The position numbers and the translations under genes are program-made. 64,000 nt of DNA, from NCBI GenBank assembly GCA_965249455.1, contig OZ252236.1, positions 1,054,001 to 1,118,000 on the forward strand. The letters run 5' to 3'. How positions within the stretch are numbered: the stretch's first letter is position 1; each line of letters begins with the position of its first letter. The stretch comes from Jiulongibacter sp024742395. Its GTDB lineage: Bacteria > Bacteroidota > Bacteroidia > Cytophagales > Spirosomataceae. Shown here one piece after another: positions 26,907 to 34,958 of this stretch. The notes under the pieces are model-generated. The model saw only the letters and a program-made list of their open reading frames with translations, had not been told where the DNA came from and ran no database searches.

Positions 26907-29900
26907 ATGCAGAAAATTCGACTCTTAAAATGTATGTTAATTTTGTCTATTTGCATGCTTCAATCAAGCTTATTTGCCCAGCAAAAAGTTTCTGGAGTGG
27001 TGACTGACAATGTGAATGAGCCAATGGTTGGCGTGAACGTTCTTATTGAAGGACTAACCCGAGGAACAACCACCAATATAGACGGTACGTATTCCATAGA
27101 CGTTCCGGCGAATACTACCTTAGTTTTCAGTTTCATTGGATACGAAACTCAAAAGGTAGTTGTAGGTAACCAGTCAAACATTAATGTTACTCTGGCAGAA
27201 GGTGGAATTCTGGATGAAATTGTGGTTGTGGGATATGGAAAAGAAAAGAAATCAACTTTAACTGGTGCTGTTGCCTCTATTGATAATAGAAAGCTAACTG
27301 CCGTACCCGTATCTAATACGGCTAACTTACTGGGAGGTCGTGTACCAGGTGTGATGACTCGACAAAATTCTGGATTACCAGGAGGAGAAGATACCCAAAT
27401 TCGAATAAGGGGGTTTGCCAAACCACCACTAACTCTTGTAGATGGAGTTCAGATGGATTTCAGCAGAATAGACCCAAATGATATTGAAAGCATTACTGTA
27501 TTAAAAGATGCTGCAGCTGCAGTATATGGTGCAAGAGCGGGAAACGGGGTTTTACTAATTACAACCAAACGTGGTTCAAGTGGTAAGCCTAAAATCTCAT
27601 ATGCAGGAAGCTTTACAACGCAGTCTGCTTCAAAATTCTTAGATCAGGTAAATCCTGAACAATATGTACAGCTTGTACGAGAATCCAATTTAATGGATGG
27701 AAACGGCTATGATTTTACATATGATGACGAGGATCAACAGAAGTTCAGAGATGGTGTACCCAATTACCAAGGGGGAGATTGGGTTAACTCATTGATTAAA
27801 AATAACGCTCCATTGCAACAGCATAACTTAAGTGTCTCAGGGGGGAGTGATATGGTAAAGTATTTTACTTCTATAGGTTTAACAGATCAGGAAAGTTATT
27901 TTAGATCTAGAGATTTTGATTATGGAAGAATCAATGCCAGATCTAATATTGATGCTTTCATTACAGAGAATTTGAGTTTCAATTTAGACTTGGCTTATCG
28001 TACGGAAGAGACCAATAGATCTATACCTGATTTGGAACCTTTATGGACAGAGCTGGCTACTACTCAACCCATTTTGCCTACTGAATTACCCGATCCCACA
28101 ATAGGTCATCCTTTTACCGGCTTTTCACAAAGAAATCCAGTGACATCCAGTTCAAGAGATATACGCGGTACTTGGGATCGGATAGAAAATCTATTTCGTG
28201 GTAAGTTAGGAATAGTTTACAAAGCTCCTTTCTTGAAAGGACTTACCATGAGAGCAGAAATGAATGCTCAGCGTTACGATAGAGGGATTAAACAGTTTTC
28301 TAAACCCGCGGAGCTTTACAGATATCTTCCAGAATCTGACACGTATAAACTAGAAGCCACGCAAAGTCCGGTTTCTACTATCTCAGAAAATGAATATAAA
28401 AGGACTCAGATTTATCCGCTGGTTTCGCTTGAATACACTAAAAAGATTAATGACCATAGCCTGAAAATTTTAGGAATAGCAGAGAAAACAACTCAACGAT
28501 TTAACAGTTTTTCGGCCTCTAGGTTAAATCTTCTTTCTACCCAGATTCCAGAATTGTTTATTGGTTCTACTGATCAGCAATATAACTATGGCTTTTCTGG
28601 GGCTGACATTGGAAGAAAAAGTGTTGTTGGTAGATTTAATTATGGATATAAGGATAAATATCTTTTCGAGTCAACTTTCAGGGCTGATGGGAATGTCCTT
28701 TTTGCTCCTCAAACAAGATGGGGTTACTTCCCAAGTTTCTCAGGTGCCTGGGTGATTTCAGAGGAGAATTTCATGAAGTCAAATAAGCATATAGACTTCT
28801 TAAAGTTAAGACTAGCTTATTCTCAACTTGGTGATGATACCGCCGAAGGATTAAATGGATTTGATTATTTGACGGGTTACGATTTAAACGGCATTTACCT
28901 ATTTGGTAATAGCGAAGGATTTCCCAGAATCCAAACCAGGGGACTTGTAAATCCTTTGCTTAGTTGGGAAATACTGACAATGTATAATTTGGGAGTAGAA
29001 ACAACCTTGCTAAACGGGAGACTAACATTAGAAGCAGAACTTTTTTATCGTAAAAGAGATGGTATAATTGATATTAATATTGAGGATGTACCCTCAACTT
29101 TTGGAGCAACACTTCCGGTAGTGAATCTTAATAGCCAAGATAGCAGAGGGATAGAATTGTCTGCTTTTTACAAACAAAACATCGGTCAATTTAGAATTGA
29201 TCTTGCTCCTAATTTTTCTCTTGCTCGTGCTAAATGGTTGGAAGTGAAAAGTCAAGAGAATTTTACCGACCCTGATTTAGAGAGAATCAATAAACTTGAT
29301 GGTCAATGGGTAAACAGACGATTTGGATATATTTCAGATGGATTATTCATGTCGCAGGAAGAAGTTAATTCGCATACTGTAATCCAAGATGGAAATGATA
29401 ATAAAACACTTCGTCCGGGAGATATCAGGTATAAAGACCTAAATAACGATGGTGTAATAGACTTCAGAGATCAAGATCTGATTGGTTTCGCAGCGGGTAT
29501 CCCTGAAATGATGATGGGACTAAATATTGGTTTAGAATATAAAAACTTCAGATTAAGTGGTTTGTTGCAAGGGGCTTCAAGATTTGGTTTAGCCATCGCT
29601 AGTTATGCTAGAGATATGTTTAGTAACTCCTCTACTCCTCTTACTTACCATTTTGAAAACAGATGGCAACCAGACCCTAACAATCCTGGAGTAAATATTA
29701 ATCCTAATGCCACTTTGCCAGCTGCTACTCAGGCCCCTGGCAGTAATAATGGTAAGTTCTCTGATTTTTACTATCGTAATGTTAATTATCTCAGATTGAA
29801 AAATATCAATTTCTCCTATAATATACCATCTACAATACTTTCTAAAGCAAATATTGTGAATGCGGAGTTATATATAGCTGCAGAAAATATTTTCACTTTG

Positions 29901-30011
29901 ACTAATCTGGGAATTTATCATAATTCATTTGATCCTGAATTTGCAGGATCTACCGGGTACAATTATCCAATTACAAAATCTAAGTCTATTGGACTTCGGT
30001 TTACCTTGTAA
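26907..30011 (+). CDS. SusC/RagA-type TonB-dependent outer-membrane transporter
   Basis: 1034 residues, the normal size. A signal peptide (to FAQ, about residue 25) is followed by a carboxypeptidase-like domain (VSGVVTDNVNEPMVGVNVLI), a TonB-box region (DEIVVVGYG), the plug (LKDAAAAVYGARAGNGVLLITTKRG) and a 22-strand barrel ending in an aromatic-rich strand with a final TL. It imports oligosaccharides with the SusD protein encoded next. The substrate is probably sulfated, judging by the upstream sulfatase. Confidence 0.97.
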   Translation: MQKIRLLKCMLILSICMLQSSLFAQQKVSGVVTDNVNEPMVGVNVLIEGLTRGTTTNIDGTYSIDVPANTTLVFSFIGYETQKVVVGNQSNINVTLAEGGILDEIVVVGYGKEKKSTLTGAVASIDNRKLTAVPVSNTANLLGGRVPGVMTRQNSGLPGGEDTQIRIRGFAKPPLTLVDGVQMDFSRIDPNDIESITVLKDAAAAVYGARAGNGVLLITTKRGSSGKPKISYAGSFTTQSASKFLDQVNPEQYVQLVRESNLMDGNGYDFTYDDEDQQKFRDGVPNYQGGDWVNSLIKNNAPLQQHNLSVSGGSDMVKYFTSIGLTDQESYFRSRDFDYGRINARSNIDAFITENLSFNLDLAYRTEETNRSIPDLEPLWTELATTQPILPTELPDPTIGHPFTGFSQRNPVTSSSRDIRGTWDRIENLFRGKLGIVYKAPFLKGLTMRAEMNAQRYDRGIKQFSKPAELYRYLPESDTYKLEATQSPVSTISENEYKRTQIYPLVSLEYTKKINDHSLKILGIAEKTTQRFNSFSASRLNLLSTQIPELFIGSTDQQYNYGFSGADIGRKSVVGRFNYGYKDKYLFESTFRADGNVLFAPQTRWGYFPSFSGAWVISEENFMKSNKHIDFLKLRLAYSQLGDDTAEGLNGFDYLTGYDLNGIYLFGNSEGFPRIQTRGLVNPLLSWEILTMYNLGVETTLLNGRLTLEAELFYRKRDGIIDINIEDVPSTFGATLPVVNLNSQDSRGIELSAFYKQNIGQFRIDLAPNFSLARAKWLEVKSQENFTDPDLERINKLDGQWVNRRFGYISDGLFMSQEEVNSHTVIQDGNDNKTLRPGDIRYKDLNNDGVIDFRDQDLIGFAAGIPEMMMGLNIGLEYKNFRLSGLLQGASRFGLAIASYARDMFSNSSTPLTYHFENRWQPDPNNPGVNINPNATLPAATQAPGSNNGKFSDFYYRNVNYLRLKNINFSYNIPSTILSKANIVNAELYIAAENIFTLTNLGIYHNSFDPEFAGSTGYNYPITKSKSIGLRFTL

Positions 30012-30055
30012 TAATCCTAAAACTTTCAATTGAGATATAGTAAAATATTAATAAA

Positions 30056-31837
30056 ATGAAAAAAATAATACTCTTCCTTTTTGGGATACTCGCATTTGGG
30101 ACCTCATGCGAAGACCCATTTGAACTAACTCCAACAGGAATTATTTCCGGCGACATTGTATTTTCTGATGAAAGCTTGTCTAATGCCTTTTTATCAGACT
30201 TATATGAAAGAAGTCTCTTTTTTATCGAAAGTGGTGGAACCAATATTGAAATGAATCTTGTGAACTCCATGGGCGGTGAGTCAAGAAACTTCGCTCCTTG
30301 GCAAAGTCCCTTCGGGCGTGTAATGAATACCGATTTCAATGAGACAGGAGCTGGTGTAATTGATTATTGGCCATATGATCTTATAAGAGAATCCAATGTT
30401 TTTATTCATGGGCTTGAGAATTCTGAAAAACTTCCGTCATCATTTACTCAGGTGAGAAGTGCAGAAGCAAGATTTATAAGAGCCTTTGCTTATTTCGAGA
30501 TGGTGAAAAGGTTTGGTGGAGTTCCACTTATAACAGAAGCTCAATCTATTGATGCAACTGGTGACGATCTTTTTGTTAAAAGGAACTCAGAGAAAGAAAT
30601 TTATGATTTTATTGGCTCAGAAATGGATGCTATTGCAGAACTTTTACCTTCTGTTGCAGATATTGATGGAAGAATTAATAAATGGACGGCTCTTGCACTT
30701 AAAAGTAGGGCTATGTTATACGCTGCCAGTGTTGCCAATTTTGGTAAGGTTCAATTAGACGGCTTACTAGGTTTTCCCCAAAGTGAAGCAAATACATATT
30801 ACAAAAAGGCCCTGGATGCATCTAAAGAAATTATTGATAACGGACCTTATTCTTTGTATCGTAAAAGTGAGGATAAAGTAAAGAATTTTAGTGACCTTTT
30901 TCTTGATGAGGTAAATAACCCTGAGGTGATTCTAGCTGAAAAATTTGATCAGACTGCTGGTAAATCACATAGTTGGGATATCACAGGTACTCCTGCAGGT
31001 TTTGGGTTTGCCTGGAACTCTAATTATCCGGTATATATGGAGACCCTCGAGAATTTTGACTTTGTAGACGGAACTTCCGGGAAGGTTGATCGGGCTATGT
31101 ATGATGATAAAACTGAGATAGATCCCGATTGGTATTTCGAGCAAAGAGACCCTAGAATGAGGGCATCGATTTTTTATCCGGGTACTGAATTTAAAGGAGG
31201 ACGGGTATTTTTTCATAGAAGCACAGATTATACTGATCCTGCTACAGGAACAGTAAAACGCTCTACTAGTGAAGGATTCATTATTCCTGGCTCAGATGGT
31301 TGGCCAGGTGCCGGTCACCCTCGTCATGTAGGTGGAAATCCTACAGGATTGTTAATTAGAAAGCGAATTAACCCTTCAACTCCGGATGGTGTAGGGTCCA
31401 GTACAGATATTATCATCATACGATTAGCTGAAGTAATGCTTAACTACGTAGAAGCTGCATACTATTTGGGAGATCCTTATGGTGATATGGCTTCAATATT
31501 AAATGATCAAATAAGGGATAGAGCAGGTATGCCAGCTTTGTCAACTAGCGAAATTACAGAGGATAAGATCAGACAAGAAAGAAGAGTGGAACTGGCGTTT
31601 GAAGAACATGTATTCTGGGACTTAAGACGATGGAGAATTGCGGTTGAAGAACTTGACAATGTTCAGAAGCATCGCACACATTTTAGATACAATTACGATA
31701 CGGGTAAATATACTATTAAGCTTGCCGATGGTGATCTAGGAAGAGTCAGGCTTTTTAAGGAGAGAAACTATTACTATGCTTTGGGGTTAAATAGAATTGC
31801 AGATAACCCTAATTTGGTAGAAAACCCAGGATATTAA
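30056..31837 (+). CDS. SusD/RagB-type glycan-binding lipoprotein
   Basis: 593 residues. Lipobox GTSC (Cys near residue 19) marks a surface lipoprotein. The SusD fold shows in SAEARFIRAFAYFEMVKRFGG, a segment seen in nearly all members, in WTALALKSRAMLYAA, and in the C-terminal ERRVELAFEEHVFWDLRRW. It forms the lid of the SusC transporter and captures oligosaccharides at the cell surface. The gap to susC is 44 bp. The unit ends with a terminator, so this locus has one sulfatase and one SusC/D pair but no glycoside hydrolase. Confidence 0.96.
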   Translation: MKKIILFLFGILAFGTSCEDPFELTPTGIISGDIVFSDESLSNAFLSDLYERSLFFIESGGTNIEMNLVNSMGGESRNFAPWQSPFGRVMNTDFNETGAGVIDYWPYDLIRESNVFIHGLENSEKLPSSFTQVRSAEARFIRAFAYFEMVKRFGGVPLITEAQSIDATGDDLFVKRNSEKEIYDFIGSEMDAIAELLPSVADIDGRINKWTALALKSRAMLYAASVANFGKVQLDGLLGFPQSEANTYYKKALDASKEIIDNGPYSLYRKSEDKVKNFSDLFLDEVNNPEVILAEKFDQTAGKSHSWDITGTPAGFGFAWNSNYPVYMETLENFDFVDGTSGKVDRAMYDDKTEIDPDWYFEQRDPRMRASIFYPGTEFKGGRVFFHRSTDYTDPATGTVKRSTSEGFIIPGSDGWPGAGHPRHVGGNPTGLLIRKRINPSTPDGVGSSTDIIIIRLAEVMLNYVEAAYYLGDPYGDMASILNDQIRDRAGMPALSTSEITEDKIRQERRVELAFEEHVFWDLRRWRIAVEELDNVQKHRTHFRYNYDTGKYTIKLADGDLGRVRLFKERNYYYALGLNRIADNPNLVENPGY

Positions 31838-31872
31838 AAAGGGATAGGATAATGGTAGCAAAAAGTAAAGAG

Positions 31873-31897
31873 CTCGCAAATTTTTTGCGGGTTCTTT
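31873..31897 (+). terminator. Terminator of the sulfatase/SusCD transcript
   Basis: CTCGCAAA pairs with TTTGCGGG (one G-T pair, 3-base loop), followed by TTCTTT, 35 bases after the SusD stop codon. Confidence 0.75.
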
Positions 31898-31904
31898 CTG
31901 TATG

Positions 31905-32048
31905 TCTTCTGCTGTCCTTGAAGCCAAAATAGGGATTTACCTTAATATTTAGGTTCACTAGATTAATCCAGGAGTAAATCTGGATTAATCAACTCATTCT
32001 TGATGGCATAAACCACCAGCCCTGCAGTATTTCTAACACCTGTTTTTT
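31905..32048. repeat. Right copy of the long imperfect direct repeat
   Basis: Matches 23286-23439. Here the response-regulator end is part of a complete gene, while the other part (TCTGCTGTCCTTGAAGCC and on, coding SAVLEAKI in the frame of the giant gene's end) is a cut-off scrap of a 3-coathanger-type C-terminus. Confidence 0.9.
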
Positions 32049-32643
32049 CCAGTAGGTTATTTCTATGACCATCTACAGTACGAACACTAATAAAAAGTTC
32101 TTCCGCTATTTCGTTGGCTGTCTTTTGCTGACAGATAAGATTTAAAACATCGATCTCACGAGGAGAGAGAAGGGATGGCGTATCATTTTGAATAAAGACT
32201 TTGGCTTTCTTTTGAGTTACTTTTTTTGAAAGGGCATCCAGTAAGGTCTGATTAATAAACAGTTCTTTTATCAGTACCTCATTAATAGCTTTTGTAACTT
32301 CTTCAGGATCAGAGTTTTTTAGCAAATACCCACTAATACCCAGATCTAACAAATGAGTAACAAACCTATCTTCGCTATACACGCTGAGAACGATCACTTT
32401 ACAGGAAGGAAAGTCGGATTTTACGATTTTCATGGTATCCACGCCATTGAGAACAGGCATGGCTAAATCCAGTAAAATCACATCAGGAAGTTGGCTCTGG
32501 TTCAATTTCAAATAATCAATCAGCTCTTGCCCGTTATTAGCTTCAAAAGTAAACTCAAAATTTTCTTCTTTCTCCAGAATTGAGATAATCCCCTTTCTGA
32601 ATAGAATTTGATCTTCTGCTATAGCAATTTTAATCTTCTTCAT
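31963..32643 (-). CDS. NarL/FixJ-type response regulator
   Basis: 226 residues. The N-terminal receiver has the acidic pair Glu10-Asp11 and the phosphoacceptor Asp59 in VILLDLAMPVLNG, with the conserved Ser and Lys further on (VLSVYS, LLKNSD). The C-terminal LuxR-type helix-turn-helix includes LSPREIDVLNLIC and ISVRTVDGHRNNLL. It overlaps the histidine-kinase gene by 14 bp and is its cognate regulator by position. It is the last gene of a four- or five-gene minus-strand unit. Its 3' end lies in the right direct repeat. Confidence 0.94.
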   Translation of the reverse strand: MKKIKIAIAEDQILFRKGIISILEKEENFEFTFEANNGQELIDYLKLNQSQLPDVILLDLAMPVLNGVDTMKIVKSDFPSCKVIVLSVYSEDRFVTHLLDLGISGYLLKNSDPEEVTKAINEVLIKELFINQTLLDALSKKVTQKKAKVFIQNDTPSLLSPREIDVLNLICQQKTANEIAEELFISVRTVDGHRNNLLEKTGVRNTAGLVVYAIKNELINPDLLLD

Positions 32644-33376
32644 GATTAACTGGGAATTCGATGGATACTTCTAAGCCTTGGCCCGGTTCAGTTTCAATTT
32701 TCACTTTTCCACCTAAATATTGGCTTCTGGCCATAAGATTTTTTAAGCCGAGACTATCTTTCCTTTGTGAAGAAGGCAAATCAAAGCCTATTCCAAAATC
32801 CTGATAGAGAATGATTGCCTTTTGCAAATCGCCCTTAAGAATTAGTACAATTCTCTCAGCCTTGGCGTGTTTGAGGGTGTTGTTAATTAACTCTTGTACT
32901 ATTCTGTATACGGTAAGGTTTCTTTTAGACGATAGTTCAGGAAATTCGGAATATTGGAATTCAATATTTATAGGAGAAGCCTGCATTGTTTTGTCTACAA
33001 GGATTTCCAGAGATTGCTCCAGACCGAATTCCTCTAAACCATTTGGCAAGAGGTCGTTGGAAATTCTTTTGACGTTATCAATAGTGCTGTCAATTAACAG
33101 CTTTAAATCACCATTGCCCTCACTGGTAGAAAGAAGCCGCATCATAGACAAAGAGGAACCTACCTCGTCATGTAATTCCCGGGCGACCCGCCTTCTTTCA
33201 ATTTCTGTAGCTTCCAGGTTTCTTTTTAATAGGTCCTTTTGATGGATGGCTTCATTTTCCAGTATTTTCTTTTTGTAGTTGAGTATAAAAAAGACAATTC
33301 CCCCTGCTAATAAAAGGAAAGCCAGAGTTCCGCCAACCAAAATAATATACATCTCTAGCGAGGAGCTGTTTTCCAT
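32630..33376 (-). CDS. Sensor histidine kinase (HisKA_3, LiaS/DesK-like)
   Basis: 248 residues. A single N-terminal membrane helix (about 9-33) leads into the dimerisation domain with phosphoacceptor His69 in RRVARELHDEVGSSLS, then an HATPase domain with the N box ELINNTLKHAKA and a G box DFGIGF. It has no extracellular sensor of its own, so it may read the state of a partner membrane protein; the multispanning protein encoded just upstream, which overlaps by 22 bp, is the obvious candidate. It phosphorylates the response regulator encoded next. Confidence 0.93.
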   Translation of the reverse strand: MENSSSLEMYIILVGGTLAFLLLAGGIVFFILNYKKKILENEAIHQKDLLKRNLEATEIERRRVARELHDEVGSSLSMMRLLSTSEGNGDLKLLIDSTIDNVKRISNDLLPNGLEEFGLEQSLEILVDKTMQASPINIEFQYSEFPELSSKRNLTVYRIVQELINNTLKHAKAERIVLILKGDLQKAIILYQDFGIGFDLPSSQRKDSLGLKNLMARSQYLGGKVKIETEPGQGLEVSIEFPVNHEED

Positions 33377-34002
33377 AATCCAATACTTATCAAAATATGT
33401 AAGACAGCTAATAACATGGAGTGCATGGCCCAGGCTACATTAATAACCTCAAGAGACTTCTTTAACAAAACATTGCTTAGCATAAATACCACAAAACTTC
33501 CGGAGAAGTAAATAAGAAAACCCGTGTTTAGCCAAAAATCAGTACTCTTTGTGGGTTCTTTTACCTTAAGCTCATTAAGTATCATGTAATAATACATGAA
33601 GGAGAAGAGTATGAGAATGATACATTCCAGTGCACGGGCGTTTGTATTGAAATTGTAAATACCTTGAATAAAAAAGGCATTTATGGGAGCAAAGATTAAG
33701 AATCCGATAATAAGTGATAGTAAAAGCTTTCTTGAAAAATAGTTTTTCAACGTTCGGAAAAAGAACAGACTAATAACCCCAAACTCTAAAAAGGTATAAA
33801 GATGTAGATAGGGTAGGTTATTAACCCCCTTACCGTGGAGATAGCGTGATAGTCCTTCAAAAAAAACAGCCATACCAAGGAAGTATAACATTTCAGGGCA
33901 GTGCTCTCTTATGTATTTAAATCGAAAGATTGCTACCAGCACACTTAAGAAAACCAGATAAGGGGTGTAGTCAAAGATCCAGTAAAAAACTGAATTAATC
34001 AT
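33355..34002 (-). CDS. Multispanning membrane protein of the two-component operon
   Basis: 215 residues with about six or seven membrane helices and few polar stretches. I do not recognise a named family with certainty; similar short proteins occur in Bacteroidota next to HisKA_3 kinases. The gene overlaps the kinase gene by 22 bp and follows the 132-residue protein after 27 bp, so all are probably co-transcribed. It may be the sensing or signal-transmitting membrane part for a kinase that has only one helix; this is inference from the gene order. Confidence 0.75.
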   Translation of the reverse strand: MINSVFYWIFDYTPYLVFLSVLVAIFRFKYIREHCPEMLYFLGMAVFFEGLSRYLHGKGVNNLPYLHLYTFLEFGVISLFFFRTLKNYFSRKLLLSLIIGFLIFAPINAFFIQGIYNFNTNARALECIILILFSFMYYYMILNELKVKEPTKSTDFWLNTGFLIYFSGSFVVFMLSNVLLKKSLEVINVAWAMHSMLLAVLHILISIGLWKTAPR

Positions 34003-34029
34003 GGGTATGAAATTTAATAGCGGGGGAGT

Positions 34030-34428
34030 CTATACGTAAAGAGGGCTGTTCGGGTCACAATTTGTAGGGCAAGGATGCGAGAAGTCATTTACAGGAGCAT
34101 CTCCCCCTACATTGTCGTCACCGGTAGTCACCACATCTGTAGCACTATGAGCGTTTTCGCCTGTTGCGTTGACCATTAAAAGATGCGGCACTTTTCTTCT
34201 TTGCGGGCCTTCTTCACGTAAACCAATATAAAAACGCACATATTCAGCCTCATTAACCTGGCTGAATAGGTCCAGCAGGTCTTTTTTTGAGACTAAGAAT
34301 GCTCTCATTTCTTTTGGGTTAAATTTCAGGTCTTCGGCAAGACCCTCTTCCTGATCTTTAAGATCAATCCAGTTTGTGCACCACTTTTGTGCTTCTTCCA
34401 AAGGTACTTTGTAGGGATCTACAGGCAT
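34030..34428 (-). CDS. Conserved hypothetical protein with a Cys-rich tail
   Basis: 132 residues, no signal peptide or membrane helix. The N-terminal half is helical and acidic (KWCTNWIDLKDQ), the middle has beta character (EYVRFYIGLREEG and HLLMVNAT), and the end carries the motif CPTNCDPNSPLYV with two cysteines and a proline-rich tail. It resembles small proteins of unknown function that I recall from Bacteroidota. As the first gene of the two-component unit it may be co-regulated with it. No function is proposed. Confidence 0.7.
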   Translation of the reverse strand: MPVDPYKVPLEEAQKWCTNWIDLKDQEEGLAEDLKFNPKEMRAFLVSKKDLLDLFSQVNEAEYVRFYIGLREEGPQRRKVPHLLMVNATGENAHSATDVVTTGDDNVGGDAPVNDFSHPCPTNCDPNSPLYV

Positions 34429-34522
34429 AATTAAACAGGGTTAGATAAATGAATGGTAATGAAGGGGACGCCCCTCTCTTATCAAAGATAGTGTTTCAAG
34501 TCTTACAATTCATATTCTTTGT

Positions 34523-34738
34523 TTAATTCAGTCCCCATGCATGTTTATATAAACCTGAAGATTTCATTTCTTTAAGCCACTCTTCTTTAGAGGTGTCTGC
34601 CTTTACAGGCGGCTTAACTTCTGTGTTCTTTACCTCTTTAAAGGTCTTTTCTTCTTGGGGTTTTTCATTTTTACAGGCGGATAAAATGGAGAGAGATAGT
34701 AGCAGGAAAAGGAGCTTTGTCAATGTCATCTTAGTCAT
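34523..34738 (-). CDS. Small lipoprotein
   Basis: 71 residues. A lipoprotein signal with lipobox LSAC (Cys near residue 22) leaves a mature part of only about 50 residues, rich in Lys and Glu, ending in a short conserved-looking segment (EEWLKEMKSSGLYKHAWGLN). The ATG at 34738 is used; one at 34729 is equally possible. It lies 94 bp upstream of the 132-residue gene and may share its transcript. Function unknown. Confidence 0.65.
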   Translation of the reverse strand: MTKMTLTKLLFLLLSLSILSACKNEKPQEEKTFKEVKNTEVKPPVKADTSKEEWLKEMKSSGLYKHAWGLN

Positions 34739-34958
34739 TTTTGTTCAAAGTTATGCCTGCTTCAGCCTCTGCACATGGGTAAATCTACCTGTTTGTAAAA
34801 ACAGGTTTTTATCTCAGTATCTTGCTAATAGTATTGCTTTTAAAAAATTTATTCAGGCTACAACTTTCACGGATAATGTGCATTTATAATAGTGTTTGTT
34901 AATTGATACTTTCAAATGTTTATGGCTTACTTTTATGCTCTTTAAATTAAATGCCCTG

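Noticed and set aside
23286..32048. Composite transposon
   Set aside because: There is no transposase or terminal inverted repeat; the flanking repeats are pieces of ordinary genes.
34593..34889. 98-codon + strand frame opposite the small lipoprotein
   Set aside because: The lipoprotein on the other strand has a proper signal and lipobox; this frame is antisense and lacks any motif.
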